From a bacterium 1XD42-76 (GTDB taxonomy: Bacteria; Bacillota; Clostridia; Lachnospirales; Lachnospiraceae), in NCBI GenBank assembly GCA_009917545.1, contig QZDW01000018.1, positions 21,272 through 85,271 on the forward strand: DNA of 64,000 nucleotides, read 5' to 3'. The notes below the pieces were generated by a model that searched no databases, was not told the origin of the DNA, and saw nothing but the letters and a program-made list of their open reading frames with translations. This document shows positions 54,285 through 62,499 of the stretch, piece by piece (the stretch's first letter is position 1; every line of letters begins with the position of its first letter). The translations under genes and the position numbers were made by a program.

Positions 54285-55088
54285 GTGTTTTCACTTCAAA
54301 ATATAAGGAAACATTACGGAGCGTTTCCTGCCGTGACAGATGTCAGCCTGGAAATCAAAAACGGGGAAAGCCTGGTTCTGGCAGGGGAGAGCGGAAGCGG
54401 GAAAACGACATTATGCAGAATTGCGGCGGGGATGGAAAAGGCCGATACAGGCCAGGTAATTCTGGACGGGAATATACTGGCTCCCTCCTGTCGGAAACGC
54501 AGCTTTTCGGATTGTGCCGCCATCCAGTATATCTTTCAGGATCCATACCATGCATTGGAATCTGGATTTACCGTGCGAAAAACGTTGGAGGAATGTACCC
54601 GTATCTGTAAACGCCATCAGAGAGAGGTGATGGCGGCAGAGGATGCACTGGCGTATGTTGACCGGCGTCTGCTGGAATACCTGGATCGTCCGGTGAGGGA
54701 GCTGTCCGGAGGGCAGCGGCAGAAAGTCTGTATTGCCCGTGCCCTGATGCCGAATCCGAAGGTAATTATTGCGGACGAGTCCACTTCCATGCTGGATAAA
54801 AAGAGCGGGATGGAGGTGTTTGACCTTCTGCACCGTATTAAGGAAGAAAAGAATCTTATCCTGTTAGCCGTTTTGCATGATGTGGATTTTTCCTGCACCA
54901 AATGGGAGCGCATTGCCATAATGTATCAGGGTTGTCTGGTGGAGCAGGCTGCTTTTGCAGATTTTAAAACCTATGCGAAACATGAGTACAGCCGTGCATG
55001 GATCGCGGCTTACGACTACTTTCATGGAAATCTTCATCCGAGTCCGGCTGAGCGCGCAGCCATGAATGAAAGGAATGCAGACATTTGA
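54285..55088 (+). CDS. ABC transporter ATP-binding protein (NikE type)
   Basis: A 267-residue ABC ATPase: Walker A GESGSGKTT, signature LSGGQRQKV, Walker B VIIADESTSMLD, H-loop LHDVD. The start is GTG 54285 with GAGAGGGG upstream; an ATG two bases earlier gives a short dead frame. Walker B ends D-E-S instead of D-E-P, a mild variant. Its C-terminal codons (AAMNERNADI) are also part of copy C of the repeated motif. Confidence 0.88.
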   Translation: MFSLQNIRKHYGAFPAVTDVSLEIKNGESLVLAGESGSGKTTLCRIAAGMEKADTGQVILDGNILAPSCRKRSFSDCAAIQYIFQDPYHALESGFTVRKTLEECTRICKRHQREVMAAEDALAYVDRRLLEYLDRPVRELSGGQRQKVCIARALMPNPKVIIADESTSMLDKKSGMEVFDLLHRIKEEKNLILLAVLHDVDFSCTKWERIAIMYQGCLVEQAAFADFKTYAKHEYSRAWIAAYDYFHGNLHPSPAERAAMNERNADI

Positions 55089-55132
55089 TATACCTGAATT
55101 TGTGCCGTCAGTCAGCGGCAGATATTTTTGTA
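55031..55132 (+). ncRNA. Repeated structured motif, copy C (overlaps the ATPase end, leads proA-like gene)
   Basis: A GGCTG-AGCGCG-CAGCC hairpin, then CATGAATGAAAGGAATGC, GACATTTGATATACCTGAAT and GCCG-loop-CGGC. The core CCATGAATGAAAG is identical to A and B, although here it also encodes protein. The proA-like start is 14 bases after the motif. Confidence 0.55.
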
Positions 55133-55145
55133 ACAGGGAGAGAAT

Positions 55146-56390
55146 ATGAATTATGAAGAGAGTGCGCTCCTACAGAGCGCGAAAGAGGCTTCCCGGATCC
55201 TGGCACTCTGCTCCGGCGGGCAGAGGAGTAAGGCACTGGTGAATATGGCAAAAGCAGTGAAGGACCATGCGCCTGCCATCCTTGCAGCGAATGCAGAGGA
55301 TATCCGGCGCGCCGGACAGGAACATCTCGAACAGAAGCGAATCAATATTTTAACGATAAGTCAGCATGACATCGGGGCAATGGCAGACTTCTTTATACAG
55401 ACCGCATCTGCAGAGGATCTTGTGGGGATACGTCTGGAGGAGAAGAAAGGAGCCGGCTTCTGTCTGGAAAAACGCCTGCAGCCAGTGGGGGTGGTCGGTG
55501 TCGTGTATGAGGCCCGCCCAAGCGTTATCACAGACTGCGCTGCACTTTGTATACGCAGCGGCAACGCGCTGATTCTGTGTGGCAGCCGCCATTGTATCAA
55601 TACGGATGCGGCACTTGTACGATGTCTGAAGGAAGCCGCACAGCAGTCAGGTCTGCCGGCAGATGCAGTCAGTCTGTTTTCGGGACAAGGACATGAGCCG
55701 GCTCTCAGGCTGGCCCGGGCGGAGCGTCTGGTTGATCTGCTCATTGTGCGCGGCGGTTATCGCGCGCTGCACGATGTGAAGGCGGCAGCCTGTGTTCCTG
55801 TAATTGGCGCCGGGCCGGGCAACTGCCATATTTTTATTGACAGCAGTGCGGAATATCATATGGCAGAGGAGATCGTGGTGAACAGCAAGGTTCCGCGTCC
55901 CCTTGCCTGCAATGCGGCGGAAACGCTGCTGGTACACAGAGAGTGGGCAAATCGTTTTCTGCCTTCCCTGTTGGAAAAGCTGGATTCCTGTGGGATAGTA
56001 ATACATGGCTGTAAGGACACATGTGCGCTATGGAAGGACGCTGTCCCGGCAGTGGAGGCAGACTGGCAGGAGGAGTATTTTTCACCGGATCTGGCAGTGA
56101 AAATTGTGGAAAATGTGCAGGGGGCAGTCAAACATATTAACTGCTACCGCACCCCGCACACAGAGGCGATTATAACGGAAAATGATGAAAATGCTGCCTT
56201 CTTTTCCGCACATACGGAAGCCAATGTCATTTGCCATAATGCGTCCACGCGGCTGACAGACGGGATTGTCTTTGGACTTGGGGGCGAAATGGGGATCAGC
56301 ACACAGAAATATCCGGTGGGCGGACCGATCGGCGTGTGCCACCTGATGCAGGAGAAGTATTATATTTTAGGGGAAGGTGCGCTGCGGTGA
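55146..56390 (+). CDS. proA: Gamma-glutamyl phosphate reductase (ProA) family
   Basis: A 414-residue NADPH-dependent aldehyde dehydrogenase-fold enzyme; ProA reduces gamma-glutamyl phosphate to glutamate semialdehyde for proline. The catalytic Cys is in PLACNAAETLLVH; RPSVITDCAALCIRSGNALI and EMGISTQKYPVGGPIG are typical. The block usually reading NAKTQRPSVCNAAE is NSKVPRPLACNAAE here. No proB is adjacent. It follows the metal-type transporter operon with only a copy of the RNA-like motif between, so either it is a genuine ProA that happens to lie here or a paralogue serving that system. Confidence 0.85.
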   Translation: MNYEESALLQSAKEASRILALCSGGQRSKALVNMAKAVKDHAPAILAANAEDIRRAGQEHLEQKRINILTISQHDIGAMADFFIQTASAEDLVGIRLEEKKGAGFCLEKRLQPVGVVGVVYEARPSVITDCAALCIRSGNALILCGSRHCINTDAALVRCLKEAAQQSGLPADAVSLFSGQGHEPALRLARAERLVDLLIVRGGYRALHDVKAAACVPVIGAGPGNCHIFIDSSAEYHMAEEIVVNSKVPRPLACNAAETLLVHREWANRFLPSLLEKLDSCGIVIHGCKDTCALWKDAVPAVEADWQEEYFSPDLAVKIVENVQGAVKHINCYRTPHTEAIITENDENAAFFSAHTEANVICHNASTRLTDGIVFGLGGEMGISTQKYPVGGPIGVCHLMQEKYYILGEGALR

Positions 56391-56402
56391 CGGCAGGAAA
56401 CA

Positions 56403-56428
56403 GGAAGCCCTATTGGCATTCCTTTTTT
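56403..56428 (+). terminator. Terminator after the proA-like gene
   Basis: GGAAGCC and GGCATTCC pair with one bulge around CTATT, followed by six T. Confidence 0.7.
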
Positions 56429-56508
56429 GCGTTTGCCGGAATACAGGCGCAAAGAAAGTTTGCCGCGGACTGAGATGCAGCGGATAAATAGCCGGGGCGA
56501 AAGTATGA

Positions 56509-56604
56509 GGGTCGTTGTAAAATACAGCTGATGTACAATATATGGTTGGTATCCATGAGATTTTAAACCATATCCTGTGTGTCGCAGCGATTTTTCGACG
56601 GCCC
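56509..56604. repeat. Hairpin repeat, copy 3
   Basis: GGGTCGTTGTAAAATA at the start pairs with TTTTTCGACGGCCC at the end; several bases differ from copies 1 and 2 but are replaced by G-T pairs, so folding is kept. Inner ATATGG/CCATAT is also present. It lies downstream of the proA terminator. Confidence 0.75.
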
Positions 56605-56640
56605 ATTTTCTATAACAGAGACAGAAGCGGGATGTTTTTA

Positions 56641-56689
56641 GAACGTTTGTTCTAAAAGTATTGAAAATGAAAGAGACATGGGGTATAAT
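56641..56689 (+). promoter_or_regulatory. LexA-like box and sigma-A promoter
   Basis: GAACGTTTGTTC (56641-56652) fits the Firmicute LexA core GAAC-N4-GTTC within a longer inverted repeat (TTTTAGAAC and GTTCTAAAA). Eight bases later a promoter follows: TTGAAA (56661-56666), 17 bases, TATAAT (56684-56689). SOS control of what follows is possible but unproven. Confidence 0.6.
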
Positions 56690-56707
56690 TACAACACAGA
56701 CAGACAC

Positions 56708-56848
56708 ATGGTGGAAAACAGATATCAGAAAAGATTTTGGAACTTACAAATTGATATAGGGAATATGCCAAAAAAGAGAGAAAAATATGGGCAGCTTTTT
56801 ACCGCTATGGAAACTGCAAGGGATATGACTGATTTATATTTAGATTGA
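56708..56848 (+). CDS. 46-residue small protein before the enzyme I gene
   Basis: The frame starts 18 bases after the -10 box with MVENRYQKRFWNLQIDIGNM and ends TARDMTDLYLD, a charged, amphipathic composition that looks protein-like. The ribosome-binding site is weak; an internal ATG (MPKKREKY) has GGGAAT before it. Its stop lies ten bases before the enzyme I start and overlaps that gene's RBS region, so it could couple or tune that gene's translation. I do not recognise the product. Confidence 0.45.
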   Translation: MVENRYQKRFWNLQIDIGNMPKKREKYGQLFTAMETARDMTDLYLD

Positions 56849-56858
56849 GGGAGCAGTT

Positions 56859-58466
56859 ATGAAGGAGATACATGTTGCAGGTACGGCCTCCAGAGGGATT
56901 GTAGTTTCGCATGTTCTTAAATATGAGGAGCCCGATTATACTCCCAGCGGAGGAGGGATAACGGCAGAACAGGCAGAGGCGGAGCAGGAAACATTTGAAC
57001 ATGCCAGGCAGGCGGTCAAGGCCGCGCTCGGGGAGCTGGCAGCGCAGAGCGATATTTTTGCAGCACATCTTGCAATCATGGACGATTTTGTCCTGTTGGA
57101 AAGCGTCGGCGGCAGGATCGCAGGAGAACACAAGAATGCACAGGCCGCAGTACATGAGACGATTGAGGAGCTTGCGTCAATGTTTGATGTCATTGATGAC
57201 CCCTATATGAGAGAGCGCGGGGCAGATGTGCGTGATATCGGCAAGCGTCTGATGGCAGAGCTTAAGGGGATTACGCCTCCGGATCTCGGCAATCTTAAGC
57301 ATGAGGGAATCGTGGCGGCGAGGGAGCTGTACCCGTCAGATATGGTACGGCTTGATCCCGCGCTTGTAAAAGGGATTATCACGGAAGAGGGCGGCGTTAC
57401 CAGCCATGTGTCCATCATTGCGGGCAGCCTCGGTATCCCGGTTCTGGCAGGCGTAGGGCCGGTGCTGGACGAGCTTGAAGAGGATATGATGGTCTGTATG
57501 GATGCCGGGGAGGGAATCCTTGTCCTTGACCCGGACGAAGAGACACTTTCAAGATACCGTGCCCGCCGCGAGGCGTCTGAGAGGGAGCGGCTCCACCTTA
57601 AGCGCCTGCGGACTATGCCAGCAGCCACAAAGAACGGCCGGCGGATTCGGTTGTGTGTCAATGCAGGCAGCATTCAGGAGATTGAAAATGCGCTGCCCAT
57701 GAATATAGATGGAGTAGGTCTGTTCCGCAGCGAACTCCTTTATATGGAAAGTACACAGTTTCCCACAGAGGAGGAGCAGTTTGAGGTCTACAAAAAAGCG
57801 GCTATCCTGTGTCCCGGCGAGCTCACAGTGCGTACACTTGATATCGGCGGGGACAAAGCGCTTTCTTATTTCGAATTGGACAGAGAGGAGAATCCCTTTC
57901 TTGGATGGCGTGCAATCCGTATTTCCCTGGATATGAAGGATATGTTTAAGCAGCAGCTTCGCGCGATCCTCCGGGCCGGCGCCTTCGGCCATGTACGTAT
58001 CCTGTTCCCCATGCTGATCTCCCTGGAAGAGCTCAGACAGGCAAAGGCGGTTGTGCGGGAGTGTATGGAAGAGCTTCAGATGGAGCAGACGGCATTTGAC
58101 GGGAAGATGGAAATCGGTATGATGATCGAAACGCCTGCCAGTGTGCTTCTTGCAGAAGAATTTGCCAGGGAGGCAGATTTTTTCAGCATTGGTACGAATG
58201 ATCTCACGCAGTATCTGCTGGCAGTGGACAGAGGGAATACACGGCTTGCAGGCAGGTATGATTATTTTCATCCGGCCGTTCTTAAGGCCATTGCACATGT
58301 AATTGAAGCCGGACACAGACAGGGGATTCCGGTTGGGATGTGCGGGGAAATGGCCGGGGATCTGCAGGCCGTGCCCATACTGCTTAAAATGGGGTTAGAT
58401 GAATTCAGCATGTCTGCCGGAAGCATAGATTATGTAAGGGAGAAGATCCTAAAGGCTGAGCTTTGA
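56859..58466 (+). CDS. ptsI: PTS enzyme I (phosphoenolpyruvate-protein phosphotransferase) family
   Basis: A 535-residue enzyme that transfers phosphate from PEP to HPr. The phosphorylated His is in GGVTSHVSIIAG (near residue 185), the PEP-site Arg in VGLFRSELLYM, and the catalytic Cys in GMCGEMAGD. It is slightly shorter than the usual 570. The His motif reads G-G-V-T-S-H where G-G-R-T-S-H is common. No HPr gene is adjacent, and the Crh-like protein at 9558 lacks His15, so its acceptor is elsewhere; a paralogue of the main enzyme I cannot be excluded. GAGGGAG precedes ATG 56859. Confidence 0.9.
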   Translation: MKEIHVAGTASRGIVVSHVLKYEEPDYTPSGGGITAEQAEAEQETFEHARQAVKAALGELAAQSDIFAAHLAIMDDFVLLESVGGRIAGEHKNAQAAVHETIEELASMFDVIDDPYMRERGADVRDIGKRLMAELKGITPPDLGNLKHEGIVAARELYPSDMVRLDPALVKGIITEEGGVTSHVSIIAGSLGIPVLAGVGPVLDELEEDMMVCMDAGEGILVLDPDEETLSRYRARREASERERLHLKRLRTMPAATKNGRRIRLCVNAGSIQEIENALPMNIDGVGLFRSELLYMESTQFPTEEEQFEVYKKAAILCPGELTVRTLDIGGDKALSYFELDREENPFLGWRAIRISLDMKDMFKQQLRAILRAGAFGHVRILFPMLISLEELRQAKAVVRECMEELQMEQTAFDGKMEIGMMIETPASVLLAEEFAREADFFSIGTNDLTQYLLAVDRGNTRLAGRYDYFHPAVLKAIAHVIEAGHRQGIPVGMCGEMAGDLQAVPILLKMGLDEFSMSAGSIDYVREKILKAEL

Positions 58467-58699
58467 ATCGGAACATAAGCCCTTACCCTCTCCGGTATCT
58501 GGCTCTCCAAGAGGGCATGAGAGGAGGCGTATGCCCTGCCTGTATCCGTCCGCTCATAATGAAAACCGGGATCCATGCTTGCAAGGCCTGTACAGATATG
58601 CTATGATGTGGTTTGAGATGCCGGGGACAGATGGTAAATGATAGAAGCGCCCTGCATCCTTACCGGATATTTCGTAGATGAGAAGAGGAGCAAAGCGTC

Positions 58700-59347
58700 A
58701 TGGAAAAGCATAAAATATGTGCGGTTATCTTTGATATGGACGGAGTGATTGTTGACAGCGAGTATGTTTATATGCAGTATATTTTAGCGTTTGTACAGAA
58801 AAAGAATCCGTCAGTGACAATGGAAGAGATTCATCCGATCATTGGCTTAAGCAGCGAGGCGAGCTGGGGAATTGTGGAGAAGGCGGTTGCCAACGGGCAG
58901 AGCGGTATGGAGCTTCTGCGGGAATTCAGAGGTCTCGATATCTATTCGCAGATCAATTACAACGATATTTTTCGTGCAGACACACTGACAACGGCAAAAG
59001 AGCTTCACCGGCGTGGGATGAAGGTGGCATTAGCGTCCTCCACCGGTCCGCGCCTGATTGCCAGAATCGTTGAGGATACAGGGATGAGACCGGAATTTGA
59101 TCTCATTGTAAGCGGGAACCAGTTCAGACAGAGTAAGCCGAACCCTGAGATTTACCATTATACAGCAGCGACTCTCGGGATTCCCGAGGAACAGTGCTTT
59201 GTCGTCGAGGATTCGACCGTGGGCATCCAGGCGGCCAAGAATGCGGGCATGACAGTAGCCGCGTATCAGGATGACAGATTTGGCTTTGACCAGAGCGCAG
59301 CGGATTATCATATTACCTCGATATCCGAGATTCTGAAGTATTTGTAG
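58700..59347 (+). CDS. HAD family hydrolase (beta-phosphoglucomutase-like)
   Basis: A 215-residue phosphatase or mutase. Motif I is FDMDGVIVDSE (nucleophile Asp near residue 13), motif II LASSTG, motif III with Lys in QSKPNPEIY, motif IV VVEDSTVGIQAA. The cap domain lies between residues 18 and 85. Sugar phosphates are the usual substrates. GAGGAG precedes ATG 58700. The preceding 230-base gap has a 6-bp stem (GGGCAT/ATGCCC) but no recognised gene. Confidence 0.9.
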   Translation: MEKHKICAVIFDMDGVIVDSEYVYMQYILAFVQKKNPSVTMEEIHPIIGLSSEASWGIVEKAVANGQSGMELLREFRGLDIYSQINYNDIFRADTLTTAKELHRRGMKVALASSTGPRLIARIVEDTGMRPEFDLIVSGNQFRQSKPNPEIYHYTAATLGIPEEQCFVVEDSTVGIQAAKNAGMTVAAYQDDRFGFDQSAADYHITSISEILKYL

Positions 59348-59490
59348 AACAGCACAGGCTCCATATGGGACAGGCTAGGTGATGGCACTGTTTGGAGCGC
59401 CTGTCTGGAGAAGGAGCTCTGTGTATGGGCCAGAACGAAAGATACCGGACTGCAGTATCTGTGTCCGGTCAGAGGAATGAAAGGGAGAGT

Positions 59491-59823
59491 ATGATGAAGC
59501 CAATGGTGCTTTGCGGAGCGAATTCTTATGAGCAGAAGTATTATTTTAACCATGCCTTTCAAATGCTGCCGGAACCGATCAAAAAGGAGCTTCAGATCAT
59601 GTGCGTCCTTTTCACGGAGGATGTAGGCGGGGTTCTGACACTGGAATTTGCAGAGGATGGGACGCTCTGCTTCCAGGTGCAGGCAGATGAACATGATTAT
59701 TTGTTCGATGAGATCGGCAGCGAGCTAAAGATCAGGCAGTATCAGAAGGAAAAGAGAGAGCTTTTACAGTCCCTGGAGTTATTTTACCGGGTCGTAATGC
59801 TGGGCGAGGAGGCATTGGATTGA
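59491..59823 (+). CDS. DUF6145 family protein
   Basis: A 110-residue protein common in Lachnospiraceae, no known function. Characteristic stretches are YEQKYYFNHAFQMLPEPIKK, GGVLTLEFAEDG and DEIGSELKIRQYQKEKRELL. ATG 59491 has AAGGGAGAG upstream. Its stop overlaps the TTG start of the next gene. The 140-base gap before it contains two inverted repeats (GACAGGC/GCCTGTC and ACCGGAC/GTCCGGT), possibly leader structure. Confidence 0.78.
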   Translation: MMKPMVLCGANSYEQKYYFNHAFQMLPEPIKKELQIMCVLFTEDVGGVLTLEFAEDGTLCFQVQADEHDYLFDEIGSELKIRQYQKEKRELLQSLELFYRVVMLGEEALD

Positions 59824-60572
59824 GAAGAGTAAGAGAACACAGCCAGACGCTGAAGAAATGCCGCAGTGTCAGCCGGCGGGTAGCAGTATGTTGTTTGACA
59901 ATAGCAGTTTCTCTGGCGGCAGCGTTTCTGGCATATGCGGACGAGTATGGGCCGGGGATGAGCGACCGGTCCGGCGGCTGGCCGGGAGGAAACAAGCCCT
60001 GGTACAATGGCGGTGACAATAATCCGGCGTATCATACCGGCTGGGACGCAGGGGTCGGGCCGGGATACGAGGGGAGCAATCCACTTGGGGACCGGCAGTC
60101 GTATGAGGATCAGATCTATGCAGGCGGCCCCGGCTCAGAGGAGGCCAGGCGGCTTCTTGACGAGGAAGAAAATTCCTTTTACGTTCACAGTACCTACCGT
60201 GGCGGTACCTGGGAACAGCAGGCGGACGGGAGATGGAAACTTTTAAAAGAGAATGGACAGCCTGTTTCGAGCGAGTGGGCATATGTGGACGGAAAAACGT
60301 ATCTGCTTGATATGTATGGAATCATGCAGACCGGCTTTCAGCGCGTAAACGGTAATCGTTATTATTTTAACAGTCTTGGAGCCATGCAGACGGGGTGGCT
60401 TTTAAAAGAAGGCCGATATTATTTCCTCAATACGGACGGAAGCATGGCTTACGGCTGGGTAAATACAATGGGCGACTGGTATTATCTGGATATCGCCACG
60501 GGAGTGATGCAGACCAACACTTATACGCCGGATGGCCGTTATGTGAACGCGGAAGGGATTCTAATCCAATGA
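59820..60572 (+). CDS. Secreted cell-wall-binding repeat protein
   Basis: A 250-residue exported protein. The N-terminus is basic, then VAVCCLTIAVSLAAAFLAYA forms a signal peptide; a Gly/Pro/Asn-rich linker follows, and four CW_binding_1-type repeats end the protein (GNRYYFNSLGAMQTGWL, GRYYFLNTDGSMAYGWV). No catalytic domain. The start is TTG 59820, overlapping the previous stop, and the end overlaps dusB by four bases, so the three genes are translationally linked. Confidence 0.82.
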   Translation: MRRVREHSQTLKKCRSVSRRVAVCCLTIAVSLAAAFLAYADEYGPGMSDRSGGWPGGNKPWYNGGDNNPAYHTGWDAGVGPGYEGSNPLGDRQSYEDQIYAGGPGSEEARRLLDEEENSFYVHSTYRGGTWEQQADGRWKLLKENGQPVSSEWAYVDGKTYLLDMYGIMQTGFQRVNGNRYYFNSLGAMQTGWLLKEGRYYFLNTDGSMAYGWVNTMGDWYYLDIATGVMQTNTYTPDGRYVNAEGILIQ

Positions 60573-61528
60573 AGCTTGTGATCGGAAATGTAGAACTGGA
60601 TAATAACGTAATCCTGGCCCCGATGGCTGGAGTGACAGACCTGCCTTACCGGGTTCTCTGCCGGGAGCAGGGCTGCGGACTGTGCTGTATGGAGATGGTA
60701 AGTGCGAAAGCCGTCCTTTACCGGAACAGGAATACCAAGGCGCTGCTGGCTGTAGACGAACGGGAACAGCCTGTCTCCTTACAGCTTTTTGGCTCGGATG
60801 CAGAGATTTTGTCAAAAATTGCCGGAGAACTGGAAGAAGGGCCATACGATATCTTTGACCTCAACATGGGCTGTCCTGTGCCCAAGGTCGTAAAAAACGG
60901 CGAAGGCTCAGCCCTGATGAAGAATCCGAAGCTGGCAGAGAACATCCTCTCAGCGCTTGTGCGTACACTTACCAAGCCAGTGACCGTGAAAATCAGAAAG
61001 GGGTTTGACGACGCTTCCGTCAATGCGGTAGAGATCGCCAGGATTGCGGAGTCCTGCGGAGTGGCGGCGATTGCAGTCCACGGACGGACGAGGGAACAGT
61101 ATTATTCCGGAAAGGCTGACTGGGACATTATCCGCCAGGTGAAGGAGGCCGTGTCAATTCCTGTGATCGGAAACGGTGATGTCACTTCCCCGACAGAAGC
61201 GGCGCGAATGATGAAAGAAACAGGCTGCGACGGCGTTATGATTGCGCGTGCCGCCAGGGGGAATCCCTGGATTTTTGGACAGACGACAGCTTACCTTGAG
61301 ACAGGGGAGCTTGTGCCCGGGCCTTCGATGGAAGAGCGCAAGGCGATGATGCTTCGTCATGGGCGGATGATGGCAGAGTGGAAAGGAGAGAGTGCGGGAA
61401 TGCGGGAAATGCGGAAGCATATAGCTTGGTACACAGCCGGATGCCCCAATTCCGCCGCATTGAGAAGAGACATCAATCGGGTGGCATCCATGCAGGAGTT
61501 GGAAGAGCTGATTGAGACTCGTCTGTGA
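60569..61528 (+). CDS. dusB: tRNA-dihydrouridine synthase
   Basis: A 319-residue flavoenzyme reducing specific uridines in tRNA. FMN-binding and substrate motifs are intact: APMAGVTDLPYR at the start, MEMVSAKAVLY, DLNMGCPVPKVVKNGEGSAL with the catalytic Cys, AIAVHGRTREQYYSGKADW and GNGDVTSP. ATG 60569 overlaps the previous stop as ATGA. A terminator follows at 61558. Confidence 0.94.
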   Translation: MKLVIGNVELDNNVILAPMAGVTDLPYRVLCREQGCGLCCMEMVSAKAVLYRNRNTKALLAVDEREQPVSLQLFGSDAEILSKIAGELEEGPYDIFDLNMGCPVPKVVKNGEGSALMKNPKLAENILSALVRTLTKPVTVKIRKGFDDASVNAVEIARIAESCGVAAIAVHGRTREQYYSGKADWDIIRQVKEAVSIPVIGNGDVTSPTEAARMMKETGCDGVMIARAARGNPWIFGQTTAYLETGELVPGPSMEERKAMMLRHGRMMAEWKGESAGMREMRKHIAWYTAGCPNSAALRRDINRVASMQELEELIETRL

Positions 61529-61557
61529 CAGATAAGATTCCTGCTTCTAAAGCAGGC

Positions 61558-61585
61558 TGGCGGCTCGAGGAGAGCCGCCATTTTG
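61558..61585 (+). terminator. Terminator after dusB
   Basis: TGGCGGCTC and GAGCCGCCA form a 9-bp stem around GAGGA, followed by TTTTG. Confidence 0.8.
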
Positions 61586-61639
61586 ATAAATAAAAGGGAA
61601 TTGGTAAAAAGGACAAAAACAGTAATCGGCCTTGGCCCA

Positions 61640-62449
61640 TCAGTCGTAGATATTTTCTACTTCCCAGTTGATGATGCTCATGGTAGCGGCATCTATTTCA
61701 AATTCATATTCCATCTGGCCACAGAAAAATTTTCCTTCATAGATGAGCTTTCCGTCATCATAATCCGGATGGACGCGTCCCCATGTGACCTCGTCGTCAG
61801 TAAGCCCGGCCATCTGAAGAGCTGCTGCCTTGGCCTGCCTGATGCCGTCCTCACTGCTGTCTGCCGTCTGCCCTGCTCCTACTTCCCCGGAGCCTGGCAT
61901 AGCCTTGGCCGCCTCATATTTCCAGTTTATGATAATGCCGGTTTTGGCGTCGATCTCGAAGTCATATTCCTGGTTTTCTTTCGTATAGAACTCGATATCA
62001 TAGACTTGTCGCCCATCCTCAAGCTCAGAGGATGTTTTGGTGAACGTCACATCGTCTTTTTTGGCGCCTGCGTGTAAAAGGGCGGTTTCTTTGGCCTTCT
62101 CAAGCGTAATGACAGATGTCCCCTTCTTTAATGCGTCCTGATGGTTTGATAAGGTGGCGCCGGCGTCATATTCAATGCTTAAGACAGAACCGTCATCTGC
62201 CAGAAGCTCATACTGATATTCAACATAGGCTTTGGTGAAAAATTTTACCTCATAGATCTGCCGCCCGTCCTCGTGGCCTGTTTTGACATGGAGCCAGGCC
62301 GTATCGTCCTCTTTGATGCCGGAATCGCCGAGCGCAATGGATTTAGCGGCTTCTTCCGTGATCTGTGCTGCCAGGACAGGAAACGGCAGGGAAGAAATTA
62401 AAACGGTGGATGCCAGGCATACGGCAGCTGAAAGCATATTTTTATTCAT
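61640..62449 (-). CDS. Exported protein with PepSY-type repeats
   Basis: A 269-residue secreted protein. The signal peptide (MNKNMLSAAVCLASTVLISS, cleaved near VLAA) is followed by three PepSY-like domains, each with the pattern ITxEEAKxIAL...DGRxxYEVxFxT...YExxIDA: residues about 30-100, 115-180 and 200-269. PepSY domains often inhibit or bind extracellular peptidases. ATG 62449 is used because the signal peptide begins there and AAGGAATC precedes it; the frame is open to 62497. Confidence 0.85.
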   Translation of the reverse strand: MNKNMLSAAVCLASTVLISSLPFPVLAAQITEEAAKSIALGDSGIKEDDTAWLHVKTGHEDGRQIYEVKFFTKAYVEYQYELLADDGSVLSIEYDAGATLSNHQDALKKGTSVITLEKAKETALLHAGAKKDDVTFTKTSSELEDGRQVYDIEFYTKENQEYDFEIDAKTGIIINWKYEAAKAMPGSGEVGAGQTADSSEDGIRQAKAAALQMAGLTDDEVTWGRVHPDYDDGKLIYEGKFFCGQMEYEFEIDAATMSIINWEVENIYD

Positions 62450-62499
62450 ATAAATCAGATTCCTTTTTAAATTTCCTTTCATTAAAGATCGTTTCAATA

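Noticed and set aside
44931..55132. Calling the repeated motif a molybdenum-cofactor riboswitch
   Set aside because: The gene context is suggestive and some short segments look alike, but I could not match the consensus from memory, so no family name is claimed.
59348..59490. Further copy of the repeated RNA-like motif before DUF6145
   Set aside because: A GCCAGAACGAAAG stretch and two hairpins look loosely similar, but the core and hairpin order do not align with copies A-D.
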